NCBI GenBank assembly: GCA_050251575.1
Contig: JBFWMP010000031.1
Span: 1-22,475 of the forward strand
Reading direction: 5' to 3'
DNA from: X23 sp050251575
GTDB lineage: Bacteria > Bacillota > Clostridia > SK-Y3
DNA: 22,475 bases
The notes beneath the pieces are model-generated. The model was given only the letters and a program-made list of their open reading frames with translations, searched no databases and was not told where the DNA came from. A program made the translations under genes and the position numbers. Of this stretch, positions 15,327 through 22,475 are shown piece by piece; position 1 is the first letter of the stretch; every line of letters starts with the position of its first letter.

Positions 15327-15353
15327 AGTGTATTTCTCATTATTATTATATGA
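15327..15353 (-). promoter_or_regulatory. Possible sigma-E-type promoter of the Gly/Tyr-rich gene
   Basis: On the minus strand, TCATATA (15347-15353) and AATACACT (15327-15334) resemble the sigma-E boxes KMATATT and CATACANT, each with one mismatch. The spacer is 12 bp, slightly short. A TTGACA at 15359-15364 has no good -10 partner at 17 bp. Confidence 0.3.
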
Positions 15354-15405
15354 ACTTATGTCAATAAGGTGATAAGGGTTTATTAATTCATTAGATTCAT
15401 TTAAG

Positions 15406-17511
15406 TTATTTTTTCAAAATATGCTGATTTCCTGCTACCCATTCTTCATAATTGTTGTACTTATTTAAACTTTTATTAAGTGCTGCCCAAATGTCAGGGG
15501 TTTCGTATCCTCTTCGCCATGCAGCTACTCCTGCCAAATTATATTTGTGCACAAGTGATGTCTTTAAATTTATAGATTCTGCGTCCTCTATCCAAATCTT
15601 ATAATTCTTATTTCCTAACTTATATGTGGCTAGGTACTGACCACTTTTTGTATCCCATATGATACTTGCATTATTGCCGGCGACTAAACCTTGAGCTGTT
15701 TGCATTGAAATAGAATACGTCTTTGTTACTACCCCATTCTGCTCTTCCCACAGCCTTGTGTAGAAGGGAACTCCCAAAAGCATTTTTTCTTCCGGAACCT
15801 GTTCTAATACGCCCTGCAATCCTTTTTCTACCCAGCTATATTGTGCTACAGAGCCACCCTTTTTACTCCAGCTGCCGTTTTGATCATATGCCATTAAAGC
15901 AATATAGTCCGCAGCTTCACCTAATTCATCTCTTTCATAGCACATTGACCATGTCCAACTCGTAGGTTCAATTTTGGTTACATCTACTGAAGTAACCACT
16001 CCTTGTTCTCTTAAGGCCAATGCCAACTCTCTTACCATTTGAGATAATACGTGCCTATCACTATAGTTGACATTCTCAAAATCCACATTGATTCCATCCA
16101 ATTTATACTTATTCACATACTCTAATAGGAGTTCTATACTTTCTCCCCTTGCCTGCTTACTATTTAAAACCTTATTTGCCACATCCAAATCAAATTCATT
16201 CCTGAATAGCCCCCATACATCATAGTCTTTATTATGTGCCCATTGAATGAACTGAGAATCCCCCATATCAATCATACGAATGCTTCCCTGCCAGTTTTTA
16301 TATACTATAGGGTCACTATTTTTAACGCCTAAGTTATGTGTATCTTTACGAAGCTCAAACCATGTAGGTGAAATGACATTCAACCCCTCCATTGCTTTAA
16401 CCCCTGACATATCAGGCGTTTTTACGGCAATTTGTTCCCACACAAGATTTATCTTCTCATCCTGAAATAACCTTTCACTTGCATGGTAGATTTTCCATCC
16501 ATCCTCAAACTTTCTTAGGCTAATCTCTTTTTCTGCTTTATAGTCTTTTATTCTTTTGCTGCCATCCGTAAAGTTTCTCGTATACTTAACATCATATTGC
16601 AACTTAGCTTTTGCAGTATTTTTACGTATCTCTGTAACTTGAACTTTTAAGTTGCTAATGCTCTCTTTTACTTCTATGCTTTTTTCTTTATACAGTTTAA
16701 TAATTTCTGATTTTGCCTTATTAGTCTCATTCTCTTCACCAATAGAATTTTCCAAATTAAACTGAATATTGCTATCATCATTATTTTTCTTTTCTATATA
16801 CTTAGTAGCATATTCCCGCAACAGCTGCTCTATATCATCTCTTTCCGCATCTTGGTTAACTGCATTTCCCTGAATATTCACCATTCTGTTTATCATTACT
16901 GCAGCTTCTGCTCTTAACGCATTGTTTGCAGGTCTAAACGTATTATCTTCATAACCATTAATAATACCTGTATTTATTGCTGAATTTAATTCAGCCTTAT
17001 ATTTATAGCTGCTTATAATATCTTTAAAGTTTCTTGACTCGGATGTCTGCTTAATATCTAGATTCATTGCTCTAACCAACATTAGCACGATTTCTTCACG
17101 ACTTATTGGTTTATTAGGTGAAAAGGTACCATCTGCATTTCCTCTCGTGATCTCTTTCTCCTTTGCTATAGCAATCACCTTATAGTACCAATCAGTAGAC
17201 TTTATATCACTAAATGACGGTACTCCTTTAGCTATATCCTCTTCGTGACCTAGAGCTCTTACCAATAATGCAATAAATTCTGCTCTACTAATAAGACTGT
17301 CAGGACTTGCTTGTCCATTATTCCCCTTTAATATTCCCATATAAGATAACTGCGTGATATCTTTTTCTCCCCAATGCCCGGATATGTCTTTCATATAAAA
17401 ATTCTCATTCACTTGAAAAGCAAGTACTTTTAATGGAATAACTGTTATCATTAAAATCATAATAATAGAAACGAATAGTTTTTTTATCAAGACCTTTCTC
17501 TCCACTTCCAT
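15406..17511 (-). CDS. SLH-domain GH18 family glycoside hydrolase (spore/wall lytic type)
   Basis: A 701-residue secreted, wall-bound protein. Residues 6-32 form a signal peptide. Three S-layer homology repeats follow (about 38-95, 97-155, 160-212), then a linker and a small domain (about 225-350). A GH18 catalytic domain covers about 370-690 with DGINVDFE (472-479), in which E479 is the expected acid. The second acidic position of DxxDxDxE is Asn, as is frequent in YaaH/SleL-like peptidoglycan hydrolases. The substrate is probably peptidoglycan or cortex rather than chitin. The start is uncertain: AGGGGG abuts ATG 17511, whereas the in-frame GTG at 17505 has better spacing. No clear terminator lies between it and the next gene. 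Confidence 0.88.
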   Translation of the reverse strand: MEVERKVLIKKLFVSIIMILMITVIPLKVLAFQVNENFYMKDISGHWGEKDITQLSYMGILKGNNGQASPDSLISRAEFIALLVRALGHEEDIAKGVPSFSDIKSTDWYYKVIAIAKEKEITRGNADGTFSPNKPISREEIVLMLVRAMNLDIKQTSESRNFKDIISSYKYKAELNSAINTGIINGYEDNTFRPANNALRAEAAVMINRMVNIQGNAVNQDAERDDIEQLLREYATKYIEKKNNDDSNIQFNLENSIGEENETNKAKSEIIKLYKEKSIEVKESISNLKVQVTEIRKNTAKAKLQYDVKYTRNFTDGSKRIKDYKAEKEISLRKFEDGWKIYHASERLFQDEKINLVWEQIAVKTPDMSGVKAMEGLNVISPTWFELRKDTHNLGVKNSDPIVYKNWQGSIRMIDMGDSQFIQWAHNKDYDVWGLFRNEFDLDVANKVLNSKQARGESIELLLEYVNKYKLDGINVDFENVNYSDRHVLSQMVRELALALREQGVVTSVDVTKIEPTSWTWSMCYERDELGEAADYIALMAYDQNGSWSKKGGSVAQYSWVEKGLQGVLEQVPEEKMLLGVPFYTRLWEEQNGVVTKTYSISMQTAQGLVAGNNASIIWDTKSGQYLATYKLGNKNYKIWIEDAESINLKTSLVHKYNLAGVAAWRRGYETPDIWAALNKSLNKYNNYEEWVAGNQHILKK

Positions 17512-17633
17512 CCCCCTTTTTTTCTCTCAACAAATGCGCACACTACTATTAATTTTAACATTATGTAAACTAATTTTCCATAGCAATACATGGATATAGA
17601 TTAAATACGAAATGCTAACCAAAAATGAAATCA

Positions 17634-17762
17634 TTGAAAAAGTCAAATAACATAAAAAATAGCCAAGAATGTCATCCTGAGCGGAACGAAGAATCTTAGT
17701 ATTTAAACAGCTTTAAAGATTCTTCATTTCATTCTGAATGACACAAATCTTGACTTTTTGAA
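17634..17762. repeat. Dispersed palindromic repeat, copy 3, with outer inverted ends
   Basis: The core 17670-17743 matches copies 1 and 2. Here the outer ends are clearest: TTGAAAAAGTCAA (17634-17646) and TTGACTTTTTGAA (17750-17762) match in 12 of 13 positions when inverted. This defines a possible whole element of about 129 bp. It fills most of the 342-bp gap 17512-17853, in which I see no gene; the remainder is A/T-rich and may hold the promoter of the SLH-GH18 gene. Confidence 0.75.
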
Positions 17763-17853
17763 TAGTCTCCCTAGAAGATCAGTATTCATTAACATGCCAT
17801 TACTTATATGTTATCATTAATACTCTAACGCAAGCAGTCTCTAACAGCCATGC

Positions 17854-19575
17854 TTATATTGGCTCTGGGGTTGGATCAGCTTCAGTTTGTGCTGCAGGCA
17901 CAACCGGTTCAGATGGTTTTTCTTGAGTGCTTTCTACTGCCTGCTTCTGCTCTTTCTCAGGCTCTAATATTATCTTCTTAGTCCCTTTTCTTTCAATCCT
18001 TTCCAATGGTGTATATCTACTTTTAGTTATTAATTCTTTTTTTACTATCTTATCCTCTATCTTAGTAAGCTTATAGGTATCAACAACATATCCATTCCCG
18101 CCCTTTTGTTCTATAAATATTTTTCCTTCTTCAAGAGTAGGGTCATCCACTATCTTAGTTGTAAAAGGGATAGTTTGAATAATCTGATTTTGAATTTCTA
18201 TGGTCTTCTCCTGATCTTCATTCGTCCCCAAAACATCCATCTTAAGAATCCCTTTATTGATTACTGAAGAAATCCTTATGGGCCACGAAGTATTGTTTTT
18301 AAATTTAAAGTCTATCAAACCATAAACTACTGTCGCATCCTGCCCCATTGGCACATATACTACTGTCATAGAATGGTTGACGCGGTTTAACACATCTAAA
18401 TCTGAATAGAGTACAGCATTATACAGCGTTGAAGACACTTGACAAATACCCCCTCCTATACCATCCACCACTCTACCATTTTCATATATTTTAGCATTCT
18501 GAAATCCTGTTTCTTCAGCTCTTATCCCTACAACATCGTTATATGAAAAAACATCCCCTGGTCCTAATACAACGCCGTTTATTTTTTCTGCTGCCAACAC
18601 GACATTATTACTTCTCTCTATTTGGTTTACATCATATGTTGTGGTATAAGAAGACAGCTTATCTCTAAACAATATCTCTTCCAAAGCTTGCTTGTTAAAA
18701 TCTGGCTGAGTGACAATCAATGGAATCGAATATTCTTTACCTTCTTCGTCTATATTCGTGATGACTCTTTCTGCTGCTGCTTTATCAAAAGTAATCCCTG
18801 CCTTATGCTCCTTTAAGTAGATCCGATAGTCCTTTACTTCATAATCTGCATTTACAGGCTCCGAGTATACTTGCTTAAATAATTCTTCTACACTGATAGT
18901 CTTAGGATACACTATCTCTGGTTCGATCTCTAATATTTTAACATTTTTATCCTGAACTGCTTCAGTTATTTTAGCCACTGCACCAGATATATTAATTGCT
19001 TCCCCTCTTACTCCACTTTTTATTATTAAACGATCACCCATGATGGATGTACTATTCTCTCTTACTGAAATATCTATCTTATTTGCTAATTCTTTGACCA
19101 TCTTCTGCGCTTTTACAGAATTAATGTGCACTGTTAAGGGAATCAGAACGTTATTTTTCTTAATCCTTGAAATAGTGACTAGTCTTTCAATAAAGTTTCC
19201 TTTTCTTCCAACATCAAGAGCCTTTAAGACAGCATCCTCTATATTATATTTTGCATCAAGAGCCTTATATTGTATATCTATGCTTTCTCCTTTACTTGAT
19301 ATCTTTATCTGCCTTTGGTCTAGTACCGACTGATACTCTTGCATCAGCTTATCTAGTACTGATTCCTTTGTCTCTCCACCTACATAAAGGTCATCAATGT
19401 AAATTCCAGCATATACCTTCTCATAATTCAATATATTATAAGCTCCAATACTAATTAACATAGATGAAATAATAAAAATAATAAAAAAGTAGATCAATCC
19501 GTATTTAACTATATGTGAATTTATCTGTTGGCTATTCTGCTGCGGCAACGATGGGTCTTTTATATACTCATCCAT
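17854..19575 (-). CDS. VanW / PG_binding_4 / G5 domain protein (YoaR-like)
   Basis: A 573-residue membrane-anchored wall protein. I choose ATG 19575 because AAAGGGG lies 7 bases upstream; a longer version from 19611 adds 12 residues. One transmembrane helix (about residues 25-47) anchors a large outside part: two peptidoglycan-binding (PG_binding_4) repeats (about 80-320), a VanW domain (about 325-445) with GGGICQVSSTLYNA (374-387), a G5-like domain (about 465-535), and a Pro/Glu-rich tail. The layout equals YoaR-type proteins of Bacillota. VanW is named for a vancomycin cluster, but no resistance genes are present, so the role is probably wall or spore-coat maintenance. It precedes the SLH-GH18 gene on the same strand. 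Confidence 0.9.
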   Translation of the reverse strand: MDEYIKDPSLPQQNSQQINSHIVKYGLIYFFIIFIISSMLISIGAYNILNYEKVYAGIYIDDLYVGGETKESVLDKLMQEYQSVLDQRQIKISSKGESIDIQYKALDAKYNIEDAVLKALDVGRKGNFIERLVTISRIKKNNVLIPLTVHINSVKAQKMVKELANKIDISVRENSTSIMGDRLIIKSGVRGEAINISGAVAKITEAVQDKNVKILEIEPEIVYPKTISVEELFKQVYSEPVNADYEVKDYRIYLKEHKAGITFDKAAAERVITNIDEEGKEYSIPLIVTQPDFNKQALEEILFRDKLSSYTTTYDVNQIERSNNVVLAAEKINGVVLGPGDVFSYNDVVGIRAEETGFQNAKIYENGRVVDGIGGGICQVSSTLYNAVLYSDLDVLNRVNHSMTVVYVPMGQDATVVYGLIDFKFKNNTSWPIRISSVINKGILKMDVLGTNEDQEKTIEIQNQIIQTIPFTTKIVDDPTLEEGKIFIEQKGGNGYVVDTYKLTKIEDKIVKKELITKSRYTPLERIERKGTKKIILEPEKEQKQAVESTQEKPSEPVVPAAQTEADPTPEPI

Positions 19576-19630
19576 GACCTTACCCCTTTCACTAGACATA
19601 CCTTTTATCATTTTACCTTTAAATACATGC

Positions 19631-19659
19631 AGTATTCAAGCTTTATTTCTAATTGTAAA
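19631..19659 (-). promoter_or_regulatory. Predicted promoter of the VanW/G5 gene
   Basis: On the minus strand, TTTACA (19654-19659), 17 bp, AATACT (19631-19636). The -35 has one mismatch and the -10 two. It would place the transcript start near 19624. Confidence 0.4.
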
Positions 19660-19759
19660 GGTATTGTTATATTTATTAGACTCTAAATATCACTAAATGT
19701 TTCAACTAATATATCTATACTATGTATTCAGTAGCGTTATTCTTAAAATAAAGTAGTCT

Positions 19760-20341
19760 CTACATAAAATCAGCTATAAACCCGGTAGTATATGAACGAA
19801 AAAGACACCAATCTTTCCAGTCACCTTGAAACCCTATTAAAAGCTCTACCAAATCCAGCATATGCTGCTTGTCTACTTCCATATACTCATTTATCTCATC
19901 CTCTAAAGCATCACTAAGAATACTGCCTCCAATCTCTACTAACCAAAAAATATAGGAATAAAAATCTATCCTTTCATTCTTATATATAAAATGATACTTA
20001 ATAACTCCCATAAATTTTTCTATCTCTGTTATTAACCCCAATTCTTCTTGTACTTCCCGCTTTACTGCATCAATCACATTTTCACCATAGTTAATACCTC
20101 CGGTGGGAATCCTATAAATTCCTTCAGGATAGAAATCTGTTCTAATTACAATAACTTTCTTATTCTTCCTTTGAACCGCAAATGCAACCTCTCCTCTTCT
20201 ATCGTTTTCAGCATTATGCTTAATTTCCTTAAAAAACTTCTCACTGATAACTTCTATGACTACTTCTTTTTCGATTGCAGCATTTCCATAGTACTGTTCT
20301 CTTAAAGCCTCTAATTCTTTCCGATCAAATGTATTTTCCAC
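19760..20341 (-). CDS. Nudix hydrolase
   Basis: A 193-residue cytoplasmic hydrolase of nucleoside-diphosphate-linked compounds. The complete Nudix box G-x5-E-x7-REVQEELGL lies at residues 81-103 (starting GGINYGENV), with the metal-binding REVQEE intact. It begins with GTG at 20341, preceded by GGAGG at 7 bases. The 80-residue N-terminal part and the C-terminal 60 residues show no known specificity motif; no NADH-type SQPWPFPxS follows the box, so an NAD pyrophosphatase is unlikely. The gene stands alone: a terminator separates it from the PfoR-like gene upstream. The substrate is unknown. Confidence 0.9.
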   Translation of the reverse strand: MENTFDRKELEALREQYYGNAAIEKEVVIEVISEKFFKEIKHNAENDRRGEVAFAVQRKNKKVIVIRTDFYPEGIYRIPTGGINYGENVIDAVKREVQEELGLITEIEKFMGVIKYHFIYKNERIDFYSYIFWLVEIGGSILSDALEDEINEYMEVDKQHMLDLVELLIGFQGDWKDWCLFRSYTTGFIADFM

Positions 20342-20412
20342 TGTATATCCTCCTTCATTTCCCTGCTTAAATGATTATATTTTATAAATACCTGACTATC
20401 AATACTAAATAA

Positions 20413-20453
20413 AAAAGCTATAGCGTATTAAATAATAACACACTATAGCTTTT
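20413..20453 (-). terminator. Terminator of the niaR / PfoR-like transcript
   Basis: An 11-bp stem AAAAGCTATAG (20413-20423) with CTATAGCTTTT (20443-20453). On the minus strand it continues into a run of six T. It lies about 175 bp past the PfoR-like stop, beyond the DnaA-box cluster. Confidence 0.75.
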
Positions 20454-20478
20454 AACTTTAGCCTCTACTAATAAGATC

Positions 20479-20614
20479 TGTGGATAAGTCATCATTTATG
20501 TTTACAAAATAATTATCTTGTATCAATATTATACCATGCAGTTGCTGGTAATAGCAACATATTATTATCAACTCTATCAACAGGCTTGTGGATAACTTTT
20601 TTATGTTATCCACA
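20479..20614. promoter_or_regulatory. Cluster of three perfect DnaA boxes
   Basis: TTATCCACA occurs at 20606-20614 on the plus strand, and as TGTGGATAA at 20479-20487 and 20587-20595. The last two form an 11-bp inverted pair (20586-20596 with 20605-20615) around an eight-base A/T loop. TTATCAAC-like near matches lie between. The surroundings are strongly A/T-rich. No dnaA or dnaN is adjacent, so this resembles a DnaA-binding cluster rather than a proven origin. The whole gap 20342-20628 holds nothing else but a terminator. Confidence 0.7.
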
Positions 20615-20628
20615 AATACTAATACCTC

Positions 20629-21711
20629 TTATAATTCTAACTTCATGTCTCCATATTTTATCCAATTCAACTTTCTAAGTATTTCTGAAATAATAAGTGA
20701 TAGAATTGCAGGTAAAACAAAGTGTATTAATCCTATTTTTATAAATACATCCAGACTAAATCCCATCGCATCATTGCTCAATGTTGTAATCTGCCCCACT
20801 AATCCTGAAGTACCCATTCCAGCACCTGCCGCAATGTTCTCCATCTTAAATACCATTGTACTGATTGGTCCCAAAATAATGCTTGTAATAACAGCAGGAA
20901 GCCATATTCGTGGATTTCTAATTGTGTTAGGAACCTGCAACATAGAAGTACCGATCCCTTGCGAAATTAGTCCCCCAACGCCATTTTCTCGAAAACTGGC
21001 TACTGCAAATCCTATCATATGGGATGCACATCCTACAGTAGAAGCTCCTGCCGCTAATCCTGCAAGCTTAAGCGAAATTGCTACTGCTGCACTACTGATT
21101 GGTAAAGTTAATATTATCCCCATCGTAGCAGATACTAATATCCCCATTATAAATGGCTCCTGATTAGTTGCAAAATTTATAAAATTTCCTATCTGTGTCA
21201 TAAGTGTTGCCATAAAAGGTCCTATAAAAATACCTGCCAAACCACCTGCTATAATAGTTGTAGAAGGTACTAATACAATATCTACTTTAGTCTCTCCTGC
21301 AACTAATTTTCCAAACTCTGCTCCGATTGCAGCTGCAATAAATGCACTGACCGGCTCACCCGGAAGCGTAAATAATGGTGGATTACCTGTTAACAGGTAT
21401 ATTGCCTGTGCTCCGACAGCACCTGTAATAATAGATGAATATATAACCAGGTTAGGAGCCTTCAGACCTGCAGCGACAGCAGCTCCAATCGCAGGTCCCA
21501 TCATTATCTTGGCTACTTGGGCAATCGTGATTAAAGTAGGAATATGCAAGGCTTTTCCTACTTGCTCTAATATTAATCCGACGATCAAAGAAGCAAATAA
21601 TCCCAACGCCATAGAACCCAACGCGTCGATTCCATATCTTTGCACCGTAAATTCAATATTTTTTCTTTTTAAAAACCCCAATTCTTGCTTTCCACTTTTG
21701 TTTGTATCCAT
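20629..21711 (-). CDS. PfoR-like PTS EIIC-family membrane protein
   Basis: A 360-residue membrane protein with about nine hydrophobic segments. It resembles the PTS_EIIC_2 family, which includes PfoR, first described near the perfringolysin O gene of Clostridium perfringens. Gly/Ala-rich segments such as GPAIGAAVAAGLKAPNL, FTLPGEPVSAFIAAAIGAE and LVPSTTIIAGGLAGIFIGP fit. No EIIA or EIIB domain or gene is present, so phosphotransfer from this locus alone is doubtful and it may be a facilitator or a sensor. It starts ATG 21711 after AGGAGG. It follows niaR by about 60 bp on the same strand, so it is probably co-transcribed with or controlled by NiaR. The substrate is unknown; a niacin-related solute is one inference from context. 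Confidence 0.82.
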   Translation of the reverse strand: MDTNKSGKQELGFLKRKNIEFTVQRYGIDALGSMALGLFASLIVGLILEQVGKALHIPTLITIAQVAKIMMGPAIGAAVAAGLKAPNLVIYSSIITGAVGAQAIYLLTGNPPLFTLPGEPVSAFIAAAIGAEFGKLVAGETKVDIVLVPSTTIIAGGLAGIFIGPFMATLMTQIGNFINFATNQEPFIMGILVSATMGIILTLPISSAAVAISLKLAGLAAGASTVGCASHMIGFAVASFRENGVGGLISQGIGTSMLQVPNTIRNPRIWLPAVITSIILGPISTMVFKMENIAAGAGMGTSGLVGQITTLSNDAMGFSLDVFIKIGLIHFVLPAILSLIISEILRKLNWIKYGDMKLEL

Positions 21712-21732
21712 CTTATTCCTCCTGAATGTATT

Positions 21733-21752
21733 TACACCTGTCTTGTCATGTA
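21733..21752. promoter_or_regulatory. Possible NiaR site between niaR and the PfoR-like gene
   Basis: A 20-bp segment with TACA and TGTA ends contains ACACCTGT (21734-21741). From memory, ACAGGTGT-type half-sites are typical of NiaR operators in Bacillota. The second half here is degenerate. The same eight bases also occur in the parE promoter spacer (13735-13742), which lowers its specificity. Confidence 0.25.
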
Positions 21753-21773
21753 GAATAAAAATATATCACACTT

Positions 21774-22280
21774 TTATTCCATTAGCAAGTATCTTTTTTC
21801 TAATAACGCTGCTTCAATCCTTCTAATATCCTGTGCACTCTTGTACTCAATAGTGTGCAGGTGTACTCCGCCTGTCAAATCACTCAAAGGCTTGGTACCT
21901 TTTTCATAGACCTTTTCTATAAATTCGTCTATTTCTCTCCTTGAACTCACCATAATATTTCCTGAAATTTGACCATATATACTATGCTCTACTATGACAT
22001 CTAGGATAGTACCTCCCTCATCTACAATCGTAGTGAGTTCATCCTTAATATCTTCTTTCTTATGCTTACATGCAATTGTTTTTCTTAATCTATGAGTGAA
22101 TGGTGCTAGTAAGAGATATCCTTGCGGCGTTGCAATAATTTCTGTACCAGATGCTCTTAACAAGGCGACATCTTGCACAATCACTTGACGGCTTACATCT
22201 AATATTGCTGCCAATTCAGAGCCGCTTACTGCATTGTTCTCTCTTAGTAATATCTCAATGATTTTATCTCTTCTACTCAT
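21774..22280 (-). CDS. niaR: NiaR (YrxA) transcriptional repressor of NAD biosynthesis
   Basis: A 168-residue nicotinate-responsive repressor. The N-terminal helix-turn-helix (about residues 5-55, SGSELAAILDVSRQVIVQDV) is followed by a 3H domain with the conserved histidines in CKHKKEDIKDEL (H73), VEHSIYG (H99) and GGVHLHTI (H140, H142). In Bacillota the family binds niacin and represses nad genes and niacin transporters. I place the start at ATG 22280, which gives the usual length. The open frame extends to 22406, but that part lies inside the rRNA terminator and the 5S 3' end and ahead of the predicted promoter. The start codon has a GAGTGGGG site at somewhat long spacing; GTG 22289 is an alternative. 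The next gene is the PfoR-like protein. Confidence 0.9.
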   Translation of the reverse strand: MSRRDKIIEILLRENNAVSGSELAAILDVSRQVIVQDVALLRASGTEIIATPQGYLLLAPFTHRLRKTIACKHKKEDIKDELTTIVDEGGTILDVIVEHSIYGQISGNIMVSSRREIDEFIEKVYEKGTKPLSDLTGGVHLHTIEYKSAQDIRRIEAALLEKRYLLME

Positions 22281-22326
22281 AGTTTTCACGCCCCACTCTT
22301 TATTATGTTCCATAATTTTCATTATT

Positions 22327-22332
22327 ATTATA
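22327..22332 (-). promoter_or_regulatory. Extended -10 promoter of niaR
   Basis: On the minus strand, TGATATAAT gives a perfect TATAAT with the TG extension. A weak TTGTTT -35 lies 16 bp upstream, inside the rRNA terminator stem. The transcript would begin near 22320, after the in-frame ATG codons of the longer frame except 22313. Confidence 0.55.
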
Positions 22333-22348
22333 TCACGAAAACTGGTAT

Positions 22349-22394
22349 AAACAAAGAAAAAGCAAAGGATTGATCCTTTGCTTTTTCTTTGTTT
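22349..22394 (-). terminator. rRNA operon terminator
   Basis: A perfect 22-bp inverted repeat (22349-22370 with 22373-22394) just past the 5S 3' end. The minus-strand stem ends in a short T-rich tail (GTTTATACC). The near-zero loop means the GGAT/ATCC tip opens in practice. Confidence 0.85.
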
Positions 22395-22398
22395 TAGT

Positions 22399-22475
22399 TC
22401 CGGCAACGACCTACTTTCCCAGGAAGCTGCCCTCCAAGTATCATCGGCACTGCGGAGCTTAACTACCGTGTTCGG
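22399..22475 (-). rRNA. rrf: 5S ribosomal RNA, 3' part
   Basis: The minus strand from the right edge begins CCGAACACGGTAGTTAAGC, the conserved 5S core, and ends near GTCGTTGCCGGAAC. About 77 of roughly 117 bases are inside the window; the 5' part is beyond the right edge. The 3' end is placed to within a few bases. It implies an rRNA operon to the right, read leftwards. Confidence 0.95.

Noticed and set aside
147..17743. Three repeat copies considered as a CRISPR array
   Set aside because: Copies are kilobases apart, are palindromic and have no regular spacers or cas genes.
17854..19575. VanW gene as a vancomycin resistance locus
   Set aside because: No vanHAX, vanRS or other resistance genes; the VanW-G5-PG_binding architecture is common in sensitive clostridia and bacilli.
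20479..20615. DnaA-box cluster as the chromosomal oriC
   Set aside because: No dnaA, dnaN or recF next to it and only three perfect boxes; kept as a DnaA-binding cluster.

Overview
The window looks like chromosomal DNA of a low-GC, endospore-forming clostridium (Bacillota). The signs are A/T-rich codon use, strong AGGAGG-type ribosome binding sites, the DUF1659/DUF2922 small-protein pair, VanW/G5 and SLH-GH18 wall proteins, a NiaR (YrxA) repressor, a PfoR-type EIIC protein and a sigma-54 activator. Most genes are on the minus strand. The right edge is the 3' part of a 5S rRNA, also on the minus strand, so an rRNA operon lies to the right and is transcribed leftwards. The genus cannot be fixed from the sequence.

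Layout: (1) 1-2838, minus strand: the start of a DUF2922 protein, a DUF1659 protein and a divergent topoisomerase IV/gyrase A subunit (ParC-like). (2) 2839-3389: divergent control region with a minus-strand promoter and a LexA-like box for parC, and a -24/-12 sigma-54 promoter with upstream repeats facing right. (3) 3390-11401, plus strand: a catabolic island with a Ldh_2-type 2-hydroxyacid dehydrogenase, a uroporphyrinogen-decarboxylase-like methyltransferase-fold protein, a tripartite tricarboxylate transporter (TctC-TctB-TctA) and a PrpR_N/PAS/AAA+/Fis sigma-54 activator with its own sigma-A promoter. (4) 11636-13615, minus strand: the matching ParE-like subunit. (5) 13753-19575, minus strand: two tandem Gate-domain membrane proteins, a Gly/Tyr-rich protein, an SLH-GH18 protein and a VanW/G5 protein. 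(6) 19760-22280, minus strand: a Nudix hydrolase, a DnaA-box cluster, a PfoR-like EIIC protein and NiaR. (7) 22349-22475: rRNA-operon terminator and 5S rRNA.

How it works together: the plus-strand island reads as a self-contained uptake and oxidation unit for an unidentified carboxylate. The activator is made from a housekeeping promoter, presumably senses a ligand through its PrpR_N/PAS part, and would act at the single sigma-54 promoter ahead of the dehydrogenase. A 21-bp inverted repeat after the binding-protein gene probably lowers expression of the membrane subunits. The island sits between two genes, parE and parC, that are usually neighbours and whose products form one enzyme; each now appears to have its own promoter.

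The points most worth a second look are the split parE/parC pair with its island, the LexA-like box at parC, a C8 homopolymer at the start of the activator gene, a 66% GC structured block between tctC and tctB, a three-copy palindromic element, a three-box DnaA cluster without dnaA, and the niaR/PfoR-like pairing. I found no CRISPR array, complete insertion sequence, prophage or tRNA.
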